From positions 8,166 to 72,165 of the forward strand of contig JBGCGJ010000019.1 in assembly GCA_045110675.1 (NCBI GenBank): a stretch of DNA of 64,000 nucleotides. Direction: 5' to 3'. Shown piece by piece: positions 43,065 to 51,526 of this stretch (the first letter of the stretch is position 1; the number at the start of each line of letters is the position of its first letter). The notes below the pieces were generated by a model. The model had not been told where the DNA came from. It saw only the letters and a list, made by a program, of their open reading frames with translations, and did no database searches. Made by a program: the position numbers and the translations under genes. This DNA is from JBALVT01 sp045110675 (lineage in GTDB: Bacteria > Pseudomonadota > Gammaproteobacteria > Pseudomonadales > Halieaceae).

Positions 43065-44700
43065 GCTTGAGGTGTGTCACCGATGCTTTGCCGTCCTTCA
43101 GGAACACCCGGTTGCGTCCCTGCCTCTTGGCTTCATAGAGAGCATCATCAGCGGCTTTAATCATATTGGCTTCAACCACTTTCGCCGATGGCGTGAAAAT
43201 AGCGACGCCGATGCTGACCGTAACCACCTGTTCGCTTTTCGCTACATCACTGCGGATACGCAGATTTTCTATTTCACTTCGCAGACGCTCTGCGATAGCC
43301 AGAGCCGTCTCGCTCCCGGCGTCTGCCAGCACCACGCAGAACTCCTCGCCCCCGTAGCGGGCCAGGTAATCTGTCGACCGGTACAGGTTTTTCTGTAAAG
43401 TCTGGGCAATCTGTTTGAGGACCTGATCACCGGCCGGATGTCCGTAGCGGTCATTGTAGGGTTTAAAGTAATCCACATCGATCATTAGCACCGACATGGC
43501 GTTTTTCAACCGTGCACATTGACGCCAGCTGCGCTCCAGCACATCGTCGAGAAAACGACGATTGGCAATTCCCGTCAGCGCGTCCTGCTCTGACAGCTTC
43601 GACAAATCCTCATTTTGATCGAGTAATTCCTGATTCTGTTGTTGGATTTGCTCAAGCAGTTCGTTGAACTGGCTGAACATGGTATCCATTTCATCTTTGT
43701 CGGCGCTGGCTAGCCGGCGGGAGTAGTCACCTGTGTTGATGATTTCCAGCATTGTCTTTTTGGCATTCAAAATACGATTGATGACGACGTGAGAGAAAAA
43801 CAGTACCAGCATAAAGAGTATTAAAGCAGACGAAGCGAAGCCGACGAGAACGGTGCTGGATAGTAGGTCTTCGGAGAAACCTCGCTCTTGCGTAGACTGC
43901 TCGACGAGAAACAAAGGTTTATTCGCGCTATCTCTCAGCGTCCAGTACAGGTTTCCCTGTTCGTCTCGAGGCAGTTGCTCGACCCCCTCAAGCCTCAGAC
44001 GTTCCAACGCAGACGACAAAAACGCATCTTCAGTCGCTTCGGGCAAAGTCACAAAGCGCATATCAGTCTGCAGATTTTTTCCCACTAGATTGAAATAGTG
44101 CTCATCGAGTAGACGCCAGAAAATCAAGATTCCCCTGGGCGCAGGATAGGGCTCCTCACTGGTGACAATATGGCTGGCGGCAAAAGCTACTGGCCCCAGA
44201 TTGCTCTGACCGATTCCGGAACCGATGAAGGGGTCTTCAACACTGCCGTCCTGGTTGACTGAGAAGCCGATGCTAATTTTGGGTGGTATGAACTCGCTCC
44301 CTGAGTCCAACAATGCTTCGACTCTTTCGCTGTAAAAACTGTATTTAATACCGCCTTGGGCTGCTACAAATACAGCTCCGTCTACTTCGAGCGCCTCCAG
44401 GGAATCTTCTTCCAGATTGGCATTGATGTATTGTTGATAGACGGAATCATCTCTGCGCGATTCGATGAAGTCATAGCTATCATCCCAGATAGCATAATCA
44501 CTGGCGTTGAGCGCCAGTGATTTCTGTGTATCAGCAACCGTCAGCCGCACTCGTTCGATATCTTTGTTATCGGCGTTAAACTCAAGCGCCCTAAGAGCGG
44601 GAATTTCAAACAGGTAGTGGGAAACCATCTGGCCGACAAAAGCCAGTATTAGGCCCAGTGTCAGTATGCCAAGAAGTTTATACTTCAGGCTGAGTTTCAT
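43051..44700 (-). CDS. Diguanylate cyclase with CHASE4-like sensor domain
   Basis: A 549-residue membrane enzyme that makes c-di-GMP from two GTP. An N-terminal helix, a periplasmic domain of about 220 residues with a CHASE4-type start (SLALNASDYAIWDDSYDFIESRR), a second helix (VLVGFASSALILFMLVLFF), a HAMP-like linker and a short coiled coil precede the GGDEF domain. The active loop is GGEEF (450-454), so the catalytic Glu is present. RSTD before it is a product-inhibition (I) site. AGGTAGACGCGG precedes the ATG. It is convergent with the selenoprotein gene. It would oppose the HD-GYP protein at 22219 if that protein is active. The signal sensed is unknown. Confidence 0.94.
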   Translation of the reverse strand: MKLSLKYKLLGILTLGLILAFVGQMVSHYLFEIPALRALEFNADNKDIERVRLTVADTQKSLALNASDYAIWDDSYDFIESRRDDSVYQQYINANLEEDSLEALEVDGAVFVAAQGGIKYSFYSERVEALLDSGSEFIPPKISIGFSVNQDGSVEDPFIGSGIGQSNLGPVAFAASHIVTSEEPYPAPRGILIFWRLLDEHYFNLVGKNLQTDMRFVTLPEATEDAFLSSALERLRLEGVEQLPRDEQGNLYWTLRDSANKPLFLVEQSTQERGFSEDLLSSTVLVGFASSALILFMLVLFFSHVVINRILNAKKTMLEIINTGDYSRRLASADKDEMDTMFSQFNELLEQIQQQNQELLDQNEDLSKLSEQDALTGIANRRFLDDVLERSWRQCARLKNAMSVLMIDVDYFKPYNDRYGHPAGDQVLKQIAQTLQKNLYRSTDYLARYGGEEFCVVLADAGSETALAIAERLRSEIENLRIRSDVAKSEQVVTVSIGVAIFTPSAKVVEANMIKAADDALYEAKRQGRNRVFLKDGKASVTHLKLRKT

Positions 44701-44969
44701 CCGCGTCTACCTGTGTTGAGCTGCCGGGAGTAAGGATATCTTTCTTCGCTCGCTTGCCTTGTTATTGTGGACAGATCTTTCAGATGATAACGGCAGATCT
44801 GCTGTTGGAAAGAGTGGCACATTCAAACGGCTATTACCAACCTCACCACTGTGTTATCGGTAAGGATTGAGAAGTATTTAGCACTATTTTTCTACCATCG
44901 CACCAGGCAATAACCGCCGGACGCGGCAATGGATCAAAATTCAGGTGAAGCGACCAAAAATCATGCCGC

Positions 44970-45557
44970 CTAGATGTTCAAGTGAACAAGCGCCGCTATT
45001 AATGAAATCACCAGTGGCGCCAACAATTTTGGCCCGCCGAACAGAAACCAGGGCGAGGCGGGAAACGCAAAGGTTCTCTCTAGAGATGCAAGCTTCAGCC
45101 CGTGGTGTTCACTGCCGATCGTTGCCGGCAGAATCTCCATCAGGTCTCTGCGGCTGCGATAGCGAATCATTCCCGCTGCACCCCAGCCCTCGTCTTGATC
45201 GCAGGCAACATTTTCGACATTGCCACTCGCAGCCCTCGCAACCAATACCGGGTGTCCGGCCTTGCGCAGTAGTGATCCCAGGAATATTTTTTGATAGGCA
45301 TCCAGTTTCTTACGGGACTCCTTCACAGGTTTGTTTAACAGCAGCAAATTAACCATCACGAAATCTTTGCCATCGTCATTGGCGAAGAAGTGACGCACGT
45401 TCTCTCGCTGTTGCTCTGTCCAGGTGCCGTCGGCATTAAACAGCTTCATGGTTTGCTCGACTTCTTCGGGAGTGATTTTGCTGCGAAAGCCTACATACCA
45501 GAACCAAAATATGGCGTAAACCAAGCCCGCTGTAATCCAAATTGCGAATACGTTCAT
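44970..45557 (-). CDS. Uncharacterised membrane protein
   Basis: A 195-residue protein I do not recognise. Both ends are hydrophobic helices (MNVFAIWITAGLVYAIFWFWYVGF and LLAPLVISLIAALVHL). In between is a soluble part with DGKDFVMVNLLLLNKP and GMIRYRSRRDLMEILPATIGSEHHGLKLASLERTFAFP, which recalls the dimeric alpha-beta barrel (EthD/DUF1330-like) style, but this is a weak impression. AGGAGG lies 11 bases before the ATG. It is the third gene on the minus strand after the sulfatase and a membrane-anchored protein, with 72 bases before it, so it may belong to the same operon. Confidence 0.7.
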   Translation of the reverse strand: MNVFAIWITAGLVYAIFWFWYVGFRSKITPEEVEQTMKLFNADGTWTEQQRENVRHFFANDDGKDFVMVNLLLLNKPVKESRKKLDAYQKIFLGSLLRKAGHPVLVARAASGNVENVACDQDEGWGAAGMIRYRSRRDLMEILPATIGSEHHGLKLASLERTFAFPASPWFLFGGPKLLAPLVISLIAALVHLNI

Positions 45558-45628
45558 ACGATTGAATCCCTCCTATCGCCGGGCAAGTCGTTAAAGGGAA
45601 CACTTGAGTCTTTCACCGTCGACTCCTC

Positions 45629-46318
45629 CTAAAAAAGTGTGTAACGCGAGCCTCGCGGCTCGGGAGTTTTGTGCTCTTCAGGCAATGTGCAAATCCGATT
45701 CATACGGGTAGTACTGCCGTCAGCGTACTCCCAGACCAGTTGCTCTCCCGCAAGATAGCGACGCACAACAATGGGTCCCCAACCAAACGGACGAAAATTG
45801 AGGATATCGTTCTCCCAGGTCATACTGGCACTAGTGCGTCCACAGTATTCTCTGTCACCAATAGTAAACAAAACCGAGCCCTCGGTATCGTTGGAGTTTT
45901 CACCGCCACTACTATTGGGTCCGCCATCATGAATAATGCCTGCGGCAGTAATGACAACTCGACGACCGCATTGCTCTACTCGCTCAAGATGACCAACCTT
46001 ACCCGTCACGCCCATCCACAAGCCGCGAATATCCGCCGCACCTTCGATCAAGGGTTCAGTACATTGTGCCAGGATGGGCAGCGGAAAATGATCATAGGCA
46101 CAACCTGGGGTGTTGCCCTTGGGAATATCCGCCGCCATTTTTCCGCTGCCATCTAAAAGCGGCAGCTCACAATAGTTGACTGTGCTGCCGTCGCCAGCAA
46201 GGGTTGCTGGATCGATGGCCAAAGGAGGTCGACTTGAGAAGTACATCAGCCAGAACAAAACTAATACCAGAAAAAGCAGCGTGGCGACGATTCTTATCAG
46301 CCATTTTTTGATCATCAT
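45629..46318 (-). CDS. Uncharacterised membrane-anchored protein
   Basis: A 229-residue protein with one N-terminal helix (LIRIVATLLFLVLVLFWLMYF) and an outside domain containing six cysteines. The domain includes ADIRGLWMGVTGKVGHLERVEQCGRRVVITAAGIIHDGG, which resembles a small beta-barrel such as a lipocalin; a strand-rich C-terminal half follows. I do not recognise a family. The start is the ATG at 46318, four bases after GGAAGG (ATG at 46315 is also possible); a longer frame to 46351 exists. It begins 39 bases after the sulfatase stop and is probably cotranscribed with it. Confidence 0.72.
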   Translation of the reverse strand: MMIKKWLIRIVATLLFLVLVLFWLMYFSSRPPLAIDPATLAGDGSTVNYCELPLLDGSGKMAADIPKGNTPGCAYDHFPLPILAQCTEPLIEGAADIRGLWMGVTGKVGHLERVEQCGRRVVITAAGIIHDGGPNSSGGENSNDTEGSVLFTIGDREYCGRTSASMTWENDILNFRPFGWGPIVVRRYLAGEQLVWEYADGSTTRMNRICTLPEEHKTPEPRGSRYTLF

Positions 46319-46357
46319 AGGGCCTTCCTTTCCACTTTGTTCTGCGCTCAACTCATT

Positions 46358-48037
46358 CTAATTTGGCGTATAAATATATTCGTCACCTTCGACAAACTTC
46401 TCCGCCAGGGTTTTATCAATCATCACAGGCATTTGTGTCGTCGGCGCATAGAGCGGCCCCCTTGAGCCCGCCTGATGAGCTGCGAGCAAGGCACTCAGTT
46501 GATCGAGCTTTTCAGGATGACTTGTCGCGAGGTTGCTTTGTTCGGTCGGATCCTGTGCCAAATCGTAGAGCCATTTCTTAAGACCATCGGTGGGTCTATT
46601 GTTAATCTGCAGTTTCCAATCACCGTGGCGCACTACCTGATAATGGCCGTTTTGCCAAAACAGCGTTTCGCGGCTCCACTCGAGGGCACCCTCATTCGTC
46701 GCCAAAGGCAGAAGATCAAGGCCGTCGATATCCACACCCTCAGGGTTTGCAGCGCCAGCGGCAGCTGCCAATGTCGGCATCATATCGATATGGGCAACCG
46801 GGTTGTCCACAGTGGTTCCGGGTGCAATTTTCGCTGGCCACTTCACGAACATGGGTACCCGAAGACCCCCTTCAAACATAGTGATCTTCCAACCGCGGTA
46901 AGGGCTGTTCACATCATCTATGCCGATGTAACCGGGGCCGCCGTTATCGCTGGTAAATACTACGATGGTGTTGTCTGCCAAACCCTCTTCTTCAAGAGTA
47001 TTCAGAACGCGCTCAACACTGCGATCCAGTGCACGAACCATGGCGGCGTATACACGTTTGCGATGCGGCTCGATGTTGCCCACTGCTTCGTAGTCTTCGA
47101 CAGTGGCCTGCAGCGGTGTATGAGTTCCCCAGTGTGCCAAATAGAGAAAGAACGGACGGTTTTTATTGGCCTGAATCACCTTAATGGATTCATCCGTCCA
47201 ATAATCGGTCAGATAACCCCTTGGCCGAAATCGGTCAGCATCTCCAGAATTAAAGGAACTGGCGTAGTCCATTCCCGCCCACAGAAATTTATCGATAGGA
47301 TCAAAAGGCAATTTGGCGTTTACCACCTTGGGATCATCTTCGGGAAGATAGAGGCCACTAGCCATCAACAAACTGTCATCAAACCCCTGCTGATGAGGAG
47401 CCATGCCATTGTCACGACCCAAGTGCCATTTGCCGATATGGGCGGTGTAATAGCCCTTATCTTTGAGTATCTCGGCAATAGTCACCTCAGATGCTGGCAA
47501 ACCCTTTTGTTCGTATGGCGGTTGACTGGCTTCCAAGGACTCATCGTAAAAACCGGGTGGCATGTCGTTGTCCATACCTGCAGACAAAGCATTCACCATT
47601 TTGACCATTCCAGAAGGGGTTGGCGTGAATTCAAATCCGGTGCGGGTGGGATAGCGCCCGGTCATCATCATTGCCCGTGAGGGCGCACAGGTGCTGGCTC
47701 CGGAATAGGACTGGGTGAATACGGCGCCCTCCTCGGCCAAACGATCAATACCAGGGGTTTTAAGCTGGCCATCCGCAACCCCGCCCCCGAAGGTTGAAAT
47801 ATCGTTATAACCCAGGTCATCCGCAACGATGAGAATGATATTGGGGGGCCGCTCGCCGCTAATTGCAGCTGGACTGAGAGGCCCTTGCTGCCAGGGGATA
47901 TCCCGATTTTCAGCAACCTCGTATTGGTTCGAGGATTTGTATTTGATAACTGCCAGCAGTATATCGTTGCGCTTGAGCCAAGCGGTTGTTCCGACTAACA
48001 GCGCGATCACCATAGCTCCAACAAGATACTTTTTCAC
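46358..48037 (-). CDS. Sulfatase (type I, formylglycine)
   Basis: A 559-residue arylsulfatase. The formylglycine signature is STCAPSRAMMMTGRYPTRTG (C-x-P-S-R). Metal ligands are seen in IILIVADDLGYND, and FTSDNGGPGYIG is the late Asp/Asn motif. A single N-terminal membrane helix or signal (KKYLVGAMVIALLVGTTAWL) indicates export or anchoring. The start chosen is a GTG at 48037 with GGGAGAG upstream; the frame could run to an ATG at 48106. It would hydrolyse a sulfate ester from a polysaccharide or an aryl or steroid sulfate. The next two genes downstream are of unknown function and probably in its operon. The Cys needs a maturase not in the window. Confidence 0.92.
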   Translation of the reverse strand: MKKYLVGAMVIALLVGTTAWLKRNDILLAVIKYKSSNQYEVAENRDIPWQQGPLSPAAISGERPPNIILIVADDLGYNDISTFGGGVADGQLKTPGIDRLAEEGAVFTQSYSGASTCAPSRAMMMTGRYPTRTGFEFTPTPSGMVKMVNALSAGMDNDMPPGFYDESLEASQPPYEQKGLPASEVTIAEILKDKGYYTAHIGKWHLGRDNGMAPHQQGFDDSLLMASGLYLPEDDPKVVNAKLPFDPIDKFLWAGMDYASSFNSGDADRFRPRGYLTDYWTDESIKVIQANKNRPFFLYLAHWGTHTPLQATVEDYEAVGNIEPHRKRVYAAMVRALDRSVERVLNTLEEEGLADNTIVVFTSDNGGPGYIGIDDVNSPYRGWKITMFEGGLRVPMFVKWPAKIAPGTTVDNPVAHIDMMPTLAAAAGAANPEGVDIDGLDLLPLATNEGALEWSRETLFWQNGHYQVVRHGDWKLQINNRPTDGLKKWLYDLAQDPTEQSNLATSHPEKLDQLSALLAAHQAGSRGPLYAPTTQMPVMIDKTLAEKFVEGDEYIYTPN

Positions 48038-48171
48038 AAAGAAAACTCTCCCTCGAGTAATTGGCATTATATGTGTCATATTATTTCGTCGGACACTCAA
48101 CGTCAAGCCCGGAACACGAGCCTAACTAATGCTCCCGTCGAGTGCAGTATTTTGGAATGAGAAATGGAAAG

Positions 48172-49149
48172 TCAGGAGAAATGTGGCAAGACCTTACTGC
48201 CAAACAGTTCGAGGCTTTTCCAGCCGAATTCAATTGGCGTGCCACCACACAAAGGAGATAAATTTATGGTGCCTTTGCTCTGCATTTTCTCAACCGCCTG
48301 TTCCGGTGTCAGAATGCAGTACTTACCTTCGGCTCTCAACTCTTCCAGGCTCGTTGCACTGGATTCTGCGTAGGCGCGACGGGTTTTATGTTTCCACTGG
48401 CCATAGGACAGTGCGTCGTATAGCAGATGTTCGCCGATCTCCTGCCAACCGCGGTCGGGATCTTCAGCGATCAACGTCAAACTGGGTTCATTGGGATAGA
48501 TCACCGCTCCATGGGCAAAGCCAGCTTCTTCGCAGGCCCTATCGTAGGCCTTCTGCAAACTTGGATCATCAATCGGCGGAGCGAACATCAAACCAAACCT
48601 AGCAGCCCTTCTAGCCGCCGCTTTACTGTTGCCACCCACACAAATCAAACGATGAGGTGGGCGAACTGGCGTTGGATTGAGCATTACCTGTGCGCCCCGA
48701 TAACTGAAGCGCTCTCCACGCAATGCTTTGAGCAAAACATCGAGCTTTTCATCCATCACCGCACCGCGAGAGGACCAATCTACACCCATAGTTTGATATT
48801 CAACTTGGCGATATCCCAGCCCTACTACCGCCATGAAGCGGCCACCGGAAAGCAAATCCAACACCGCAATATCCTCTGCAATTCGAAGAGGGTCATGCAG
48901 TGGTAGCAATAGGGCACTAACGCTGAGAGCAACTCTGCTAGTGGCCTGGGCCGCTGCCGCTGCCATCATGAGGGGAGAAGACAAAAATCCATCCGCAGTA
49001 TTATGGTGCTCCGAAAAGCCCACAACCGAAACTCCCGCCTCGTCAGCCCATTTCACCATTTCCTGGCACGCCTGATATCGAGCTTGTTGCGAGTCGGGAC
49101 AACTCGGGCCTGAACGCAGATCGAACTGCAATACGCTGGTTGGTTTCAT
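48172..49149 (-). CDS. LLM class flavin-dependent oxidoreductase
   Basis: A 325-residue bacterial-luciferase-like monooxygenase. VGFSEHHNTADGFLSSPLMM, VALSVSALLLPLHDPLRIAEDIAVLDLLSGGRF and VVGLGYRQVEY are the family signatures for the TIM-barrel fold that binds reduced FMN or F420. It oxidises an organic substrate with O2 or a deazaflavin. The gene lies 54 bases after the thioesterase gene on the same strand, so it may act with that enzyme on an acyl-CoA or ketone intermediate. The ribosome site is weak. A second LLM protein is at 51523; they are not close copies. Confidence 0.88.
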   Translation of the reverse strand: MKPTSVLQFDLRSGPSCPDSQQARYQACQEMVKWADEAGVSVVGFSEHHNTADGFLSSPLMMAAAAAQATSRVALSVSALLLPLHDPLRIAEDIAVLDLLSGGRFMAVVGLGYRQVEYQTMGVDWSSRGAVMDEKLDVLLKALRGERFSYRGAQVMLNPTPVRPPHRLICVGGNSKAAARRAARFGLMFAPPIDDPSLQKAYDRACEEAGFAHGAVIYPNEPSLTLIAEDPDRGWQEIGEHLLYDALSYGQWKHKTRRAYAESSATSLEELRAEGKYCILTPEQAVEKMQSKGTINLSPLCGGTPIEFGWKSLELFGSKVLPHFS

Positions 49150-49202
49150 TTAGACGAATCTCGAGTCTGAAGCGGAATTAGGGATTCTCCCACTGGCGAA
49201 AA

Positions 49203-49592
49203 CTAGTGACCGACTTTCTCCCGATAAAAGTCGGGAATTCTCTGGGGGCGATGGGTCTGGGGGTGCCAATGCACCATCACTGCAGTGCCTTTGGCGGCAA
49301 GTTTATCGTTCTGATGCATCACTCCCTCGAGAGTGATGGAGCTATTGCCCACCGCGACGGACTCCATGCTCATGGTGACCTCGGATCCATAGTGGGTTTC
49401 ACCGATGAAATCTATCTGCAGAGATGCCAAGGTAAAGTGAAGCATTTCACCTTCAGTATCAATAGCCTCCAGCGATGCCATATACCTCACCCGCAAGTCC
49501 TCGAACCAGGCGGCAATGGACACGTTGTTAACATGGCCCACCAAATCTGTTTCACTGATTCGTGGAGTAAGCGTGATTGAGAATAGGGACAT
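49203..49592 (-). CDS. Acyl-CoA thioesterase, 4HBT family
   Basis: A 129-residue hot-dog thioesterase. The motif ISETDLVGHVNNVSIAAWFED matches the 4HBT site, with the Asp before LVGHVNN probably catalytic. HFTLASLQIDFIGETHYGSEVTM and the conserved SITLEGVMHQND complete the fold. It hydrolyses a CoA thioester. GAGGTGCTCT precedes the ATG. It is related to the thioesterase at 4032 but in a different operon, upstream of the LLM oxidoreductase gene, and is divergent from the duplicated SnoaL-like gene. Confidence 0.87.
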   Translation of the reverse strand: MSLFSITLTPRISETDLVGHVNNVSIAAWFEDLRVRYMASLEAIDTEGEMLHFTLASLQIDFIGETHYGSEVTMSMESVAVGNSSITLEGVMHQNDKLAAKGTAVMVHWHPQTHRPQRIPDFYREKVGH

Positions 49593-49745
49593 AGAGCACC
49601 TCGGTAATTTGCCGAGGCATTATGCCCGATATACCAATAGCAACAAAATGCCAGGCAACAACTCGCCCCCGCGATGAATCAGGTACTCTTTGTGGCCGCA
49701 GAGGCGACAAACCAAGCAAAATTCAATATGAATAGGAAAACACAG

Positions 49746-50561
49746 ATGACAGATGCACAAAAACTTGCCGTCGCACAGGACATGCTAGACGCCTGGACGA
49801 AACTTGACTGGGAGAGGGTCTACGAGCTTTTTGGTGATGATGGTGTACTGCACAGCATGATGGTTGAGCCCGCGATCGGCGGCGCTGCTATTCGTGATCG
49901 GCTAGCCCTTTTTGAAGACGGCTTAACCCGTATGGACTTTATTATTTTGCGCATGGGCATATTAAATGATGAAGTCGTGGTGGAACGAATAGACAGCTTC
50001 GATTTCAATGGCAACTCGATGGACTTGCCGGTGATCGGGGTAATGAAAATCGAAAACGGCAGGGTGAAAGAATGGCGAGAGTACTATGACCTCAACTGGC
50101 AGCGCATTGGTATGGGCGCAAAAGGAAAACCGCCCCACACGTTAGCACCGCTCGACACTATCATCGAAGGGCAAGAAATGCCCGATGAGGCCAAGTTGGC
50201 TGTGGCACAGGCAATGCTCGACGCCTACGAAGCTCGCGATTGGGAGGGAGCTGCCTCACTGATAGCCGATGACGGCCTTATCCACTATGTCGAACAAGAG
50301 GCGATGCGCGGATCTGAAGCAATGCGAACACACTTGCAACGCATTGGTCCGGCGCTAACCCGAGTAGAATTTAAAATGCGGAGTATGGGCGTCATTGATG
50401 GTGTCGTGATGATTGAACGCATTGACCAATTCGATTTCAAAGGTCATACAGCAGCGACTCCCGTCTACGGCACCATGGAGATTGCAGACAACAAAATTAA
50501 AGTGTGGCGCGAGTATTTCGATCAGCAGCAAATGTTACGTGGTATGGGGCTGGCGGGCTGA
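49746..50561 (+). CDS. Protein with two SnoaL/limonene-epoxide-hydrolase-like repeats
   Basis: A 271-residue protein made of two similar halves joined by a linker. Each half has the same order: KLAVAQ-x-MLDA, then LTR-x-(D/E)F, ERID-x-FDF, then WREY(Y/F)D. This follows limonene-1,2-epoxide hydrolase, where ERVD and WRDYFD give the Arg-Asp-Asp triad. In both repeats Arg and Asp of ERID are kept, but the Asp in WRDYFD is Glu, and the Tyr and Asn that hold water are not conserved, so the activity is uncertain. The start is the ATG at 49746; the frame extends to 49674. It is convergent with the HxlR gene. Confidence 0.85.
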   Translation: MTDAQKLAVAQDMLDAWTKLDWERVYELFGDDGVLHSMMVEPAIGGAAIRDRLALFEDGLTRMDFIILRMGILNDEVVVERIDSFDFNGNSMDLPVIGVMKIENGRVKEWREYYDLNWQRIGMGAKGKPPHTLAPLDTIIEGQEMPDEAKLAVAQAMLDAYEARDWEGAASLIADDGLIHYVEQEAMRGSEAMRTHLQRIGPALTRVEFKMRSMGVIDGVVMIERIDQFDFKGHTAATPVYGTMEIADNKIKVWREYFDQQQMLRGMGLAG

Positions 50562-50599
50562 CTGTATTGCGCAGCTCTCGGGTCAATATTCAGGAGTTT

Positions 50600-51526
50600 T
50601 TACGTACCTAAAAACTGAACATCGTGAGCCTTGAGCACGCCGCCGCACTCGCTACATGTCACCTTCCCCACCAGCGCATAACCACAGCGGTCGTGGGTCA
50701 AACGCATTGGCTTTCCCTCATTGCCGGAATCGCACCACTTATCACCCCATTGCAAAAGCGTCAGAAAATACGGGTATAGCGCCTCGCCCATTTCGGTCAA
50801 CTGGTATTCGAACCGCTTGGGTCTTTCCTGGTAAGCAATTTGCTCAAACACGCCGTGCTGAACCAGAAATTTGAGCCTGTCAGACAAAATATTGGTCGCT
50901 ACCGGCAGCTCTTGATGGAACTGGTCGAAACGCGTCAACCCGTGAAACGATAAGGCTATGACATTCGAAGTCCAACGATCTCCTACTACGTTGATAAGAT
51001 TTTTATACAGGCTCCGTTTACTGGGTACCTCCTCAACGGATATCGATGAACGGCGTCGCACTTTCATTTCGCGTTCGTCACGGCGTGCACCAGGGCCCGG
51101 TCTATAACTGACTTCAGATACCAGCACTTCTTCATCGCACTTGCGACACAGCATTTGCGGGGTAAATTCCTTACCGCACTTGCTGTGAATCAGAGCAATA
51201 CCGTCTAACTGCGGTGTGTCGAAAAATTTTCGCTCCCAGTTCAATGCCATCAATGCGTTATCGTAAAGATCGATGGACTTTTGGGTAAGATGGTAGGTCA
51301 GTCGCTTACCGCCCTTGCGCTCCGACACCTGCTGCAAGCAATCGATTGACTGCAGCCATTTCAGCCGATCGGATAACACCCCGCGAGATACACCCATCGC
51401 GGTCATCATTTCAGTGAAAGAGTTAATACCCCAAAAAACTTCTTGGATAATCAGCAAACACCACTTGTCGCCAATCTGGTCCAGAGCTCGGTTGATAGAA
51501 CTGGCACGGGTAACAAGTTTGCTCAT
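50600..51526 (-). CDS. Transcriptional regulator with two HxlR domains and zinc-ribbon-like tails
   Basis: A 308-residue regulator formed by two HxlR winged-helix units, each followed by a Cys-His pattern. Unit 1: IGDKWCLLIIQEVFWGINSFTEM then VLSDRLKWL, ending in HSKC and CRKC. Unit 2: VGDRWTSNVIALSFHGLTRFDQF then ILSDRLKFL, ending in HDRC and CSEC. Thus each unit has HxxC and CxxC, as if it held a metal. HxlR proteins normally have one domain and act as dimers; this one may bind DNA as a monomer or a pseudo-dimer. Its start overlaps the LLM oxidoreductase stop by four bases (ATGA), so it likely controls that gene and perhaps the divergent thiolase genes. Confidence 0.9.
   Translation of the reverse strand: MSKLVTRASSINRALDQIGDKWCLLIIQEVFWGINSFTEMMTAMGVSRGVLSDRLKWLQSIDCLQQVSERKGGKRLTYHLTQKSIDLYDNALMALNWERKFFDTPQLDGIALIHSKCGKEFTPQMLCRKCDEEVLVSEVSYRPGPGARRDEREMKVRRRSSISVEEVPSKRSLYKNLINVVGDRWTSNVIALSFHGLTRFDQFHQELPVATNILSDRLKFLVQHGVFEQIAYQERPKRFEYQLTEMGEALYPYFLTLLQWGDKWCDSGNEGKPMRLTHDRCGYALVGKVTCSECGGVLKAHDVQFLGT

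Noticed and set aside
46475..47680. A 401-residue plus-strand open frame
   Set aside because: It lies wholly opposite the sulfatase gene, has no recognisable domain, and the sulfatase frame has clear catalytic motifs.
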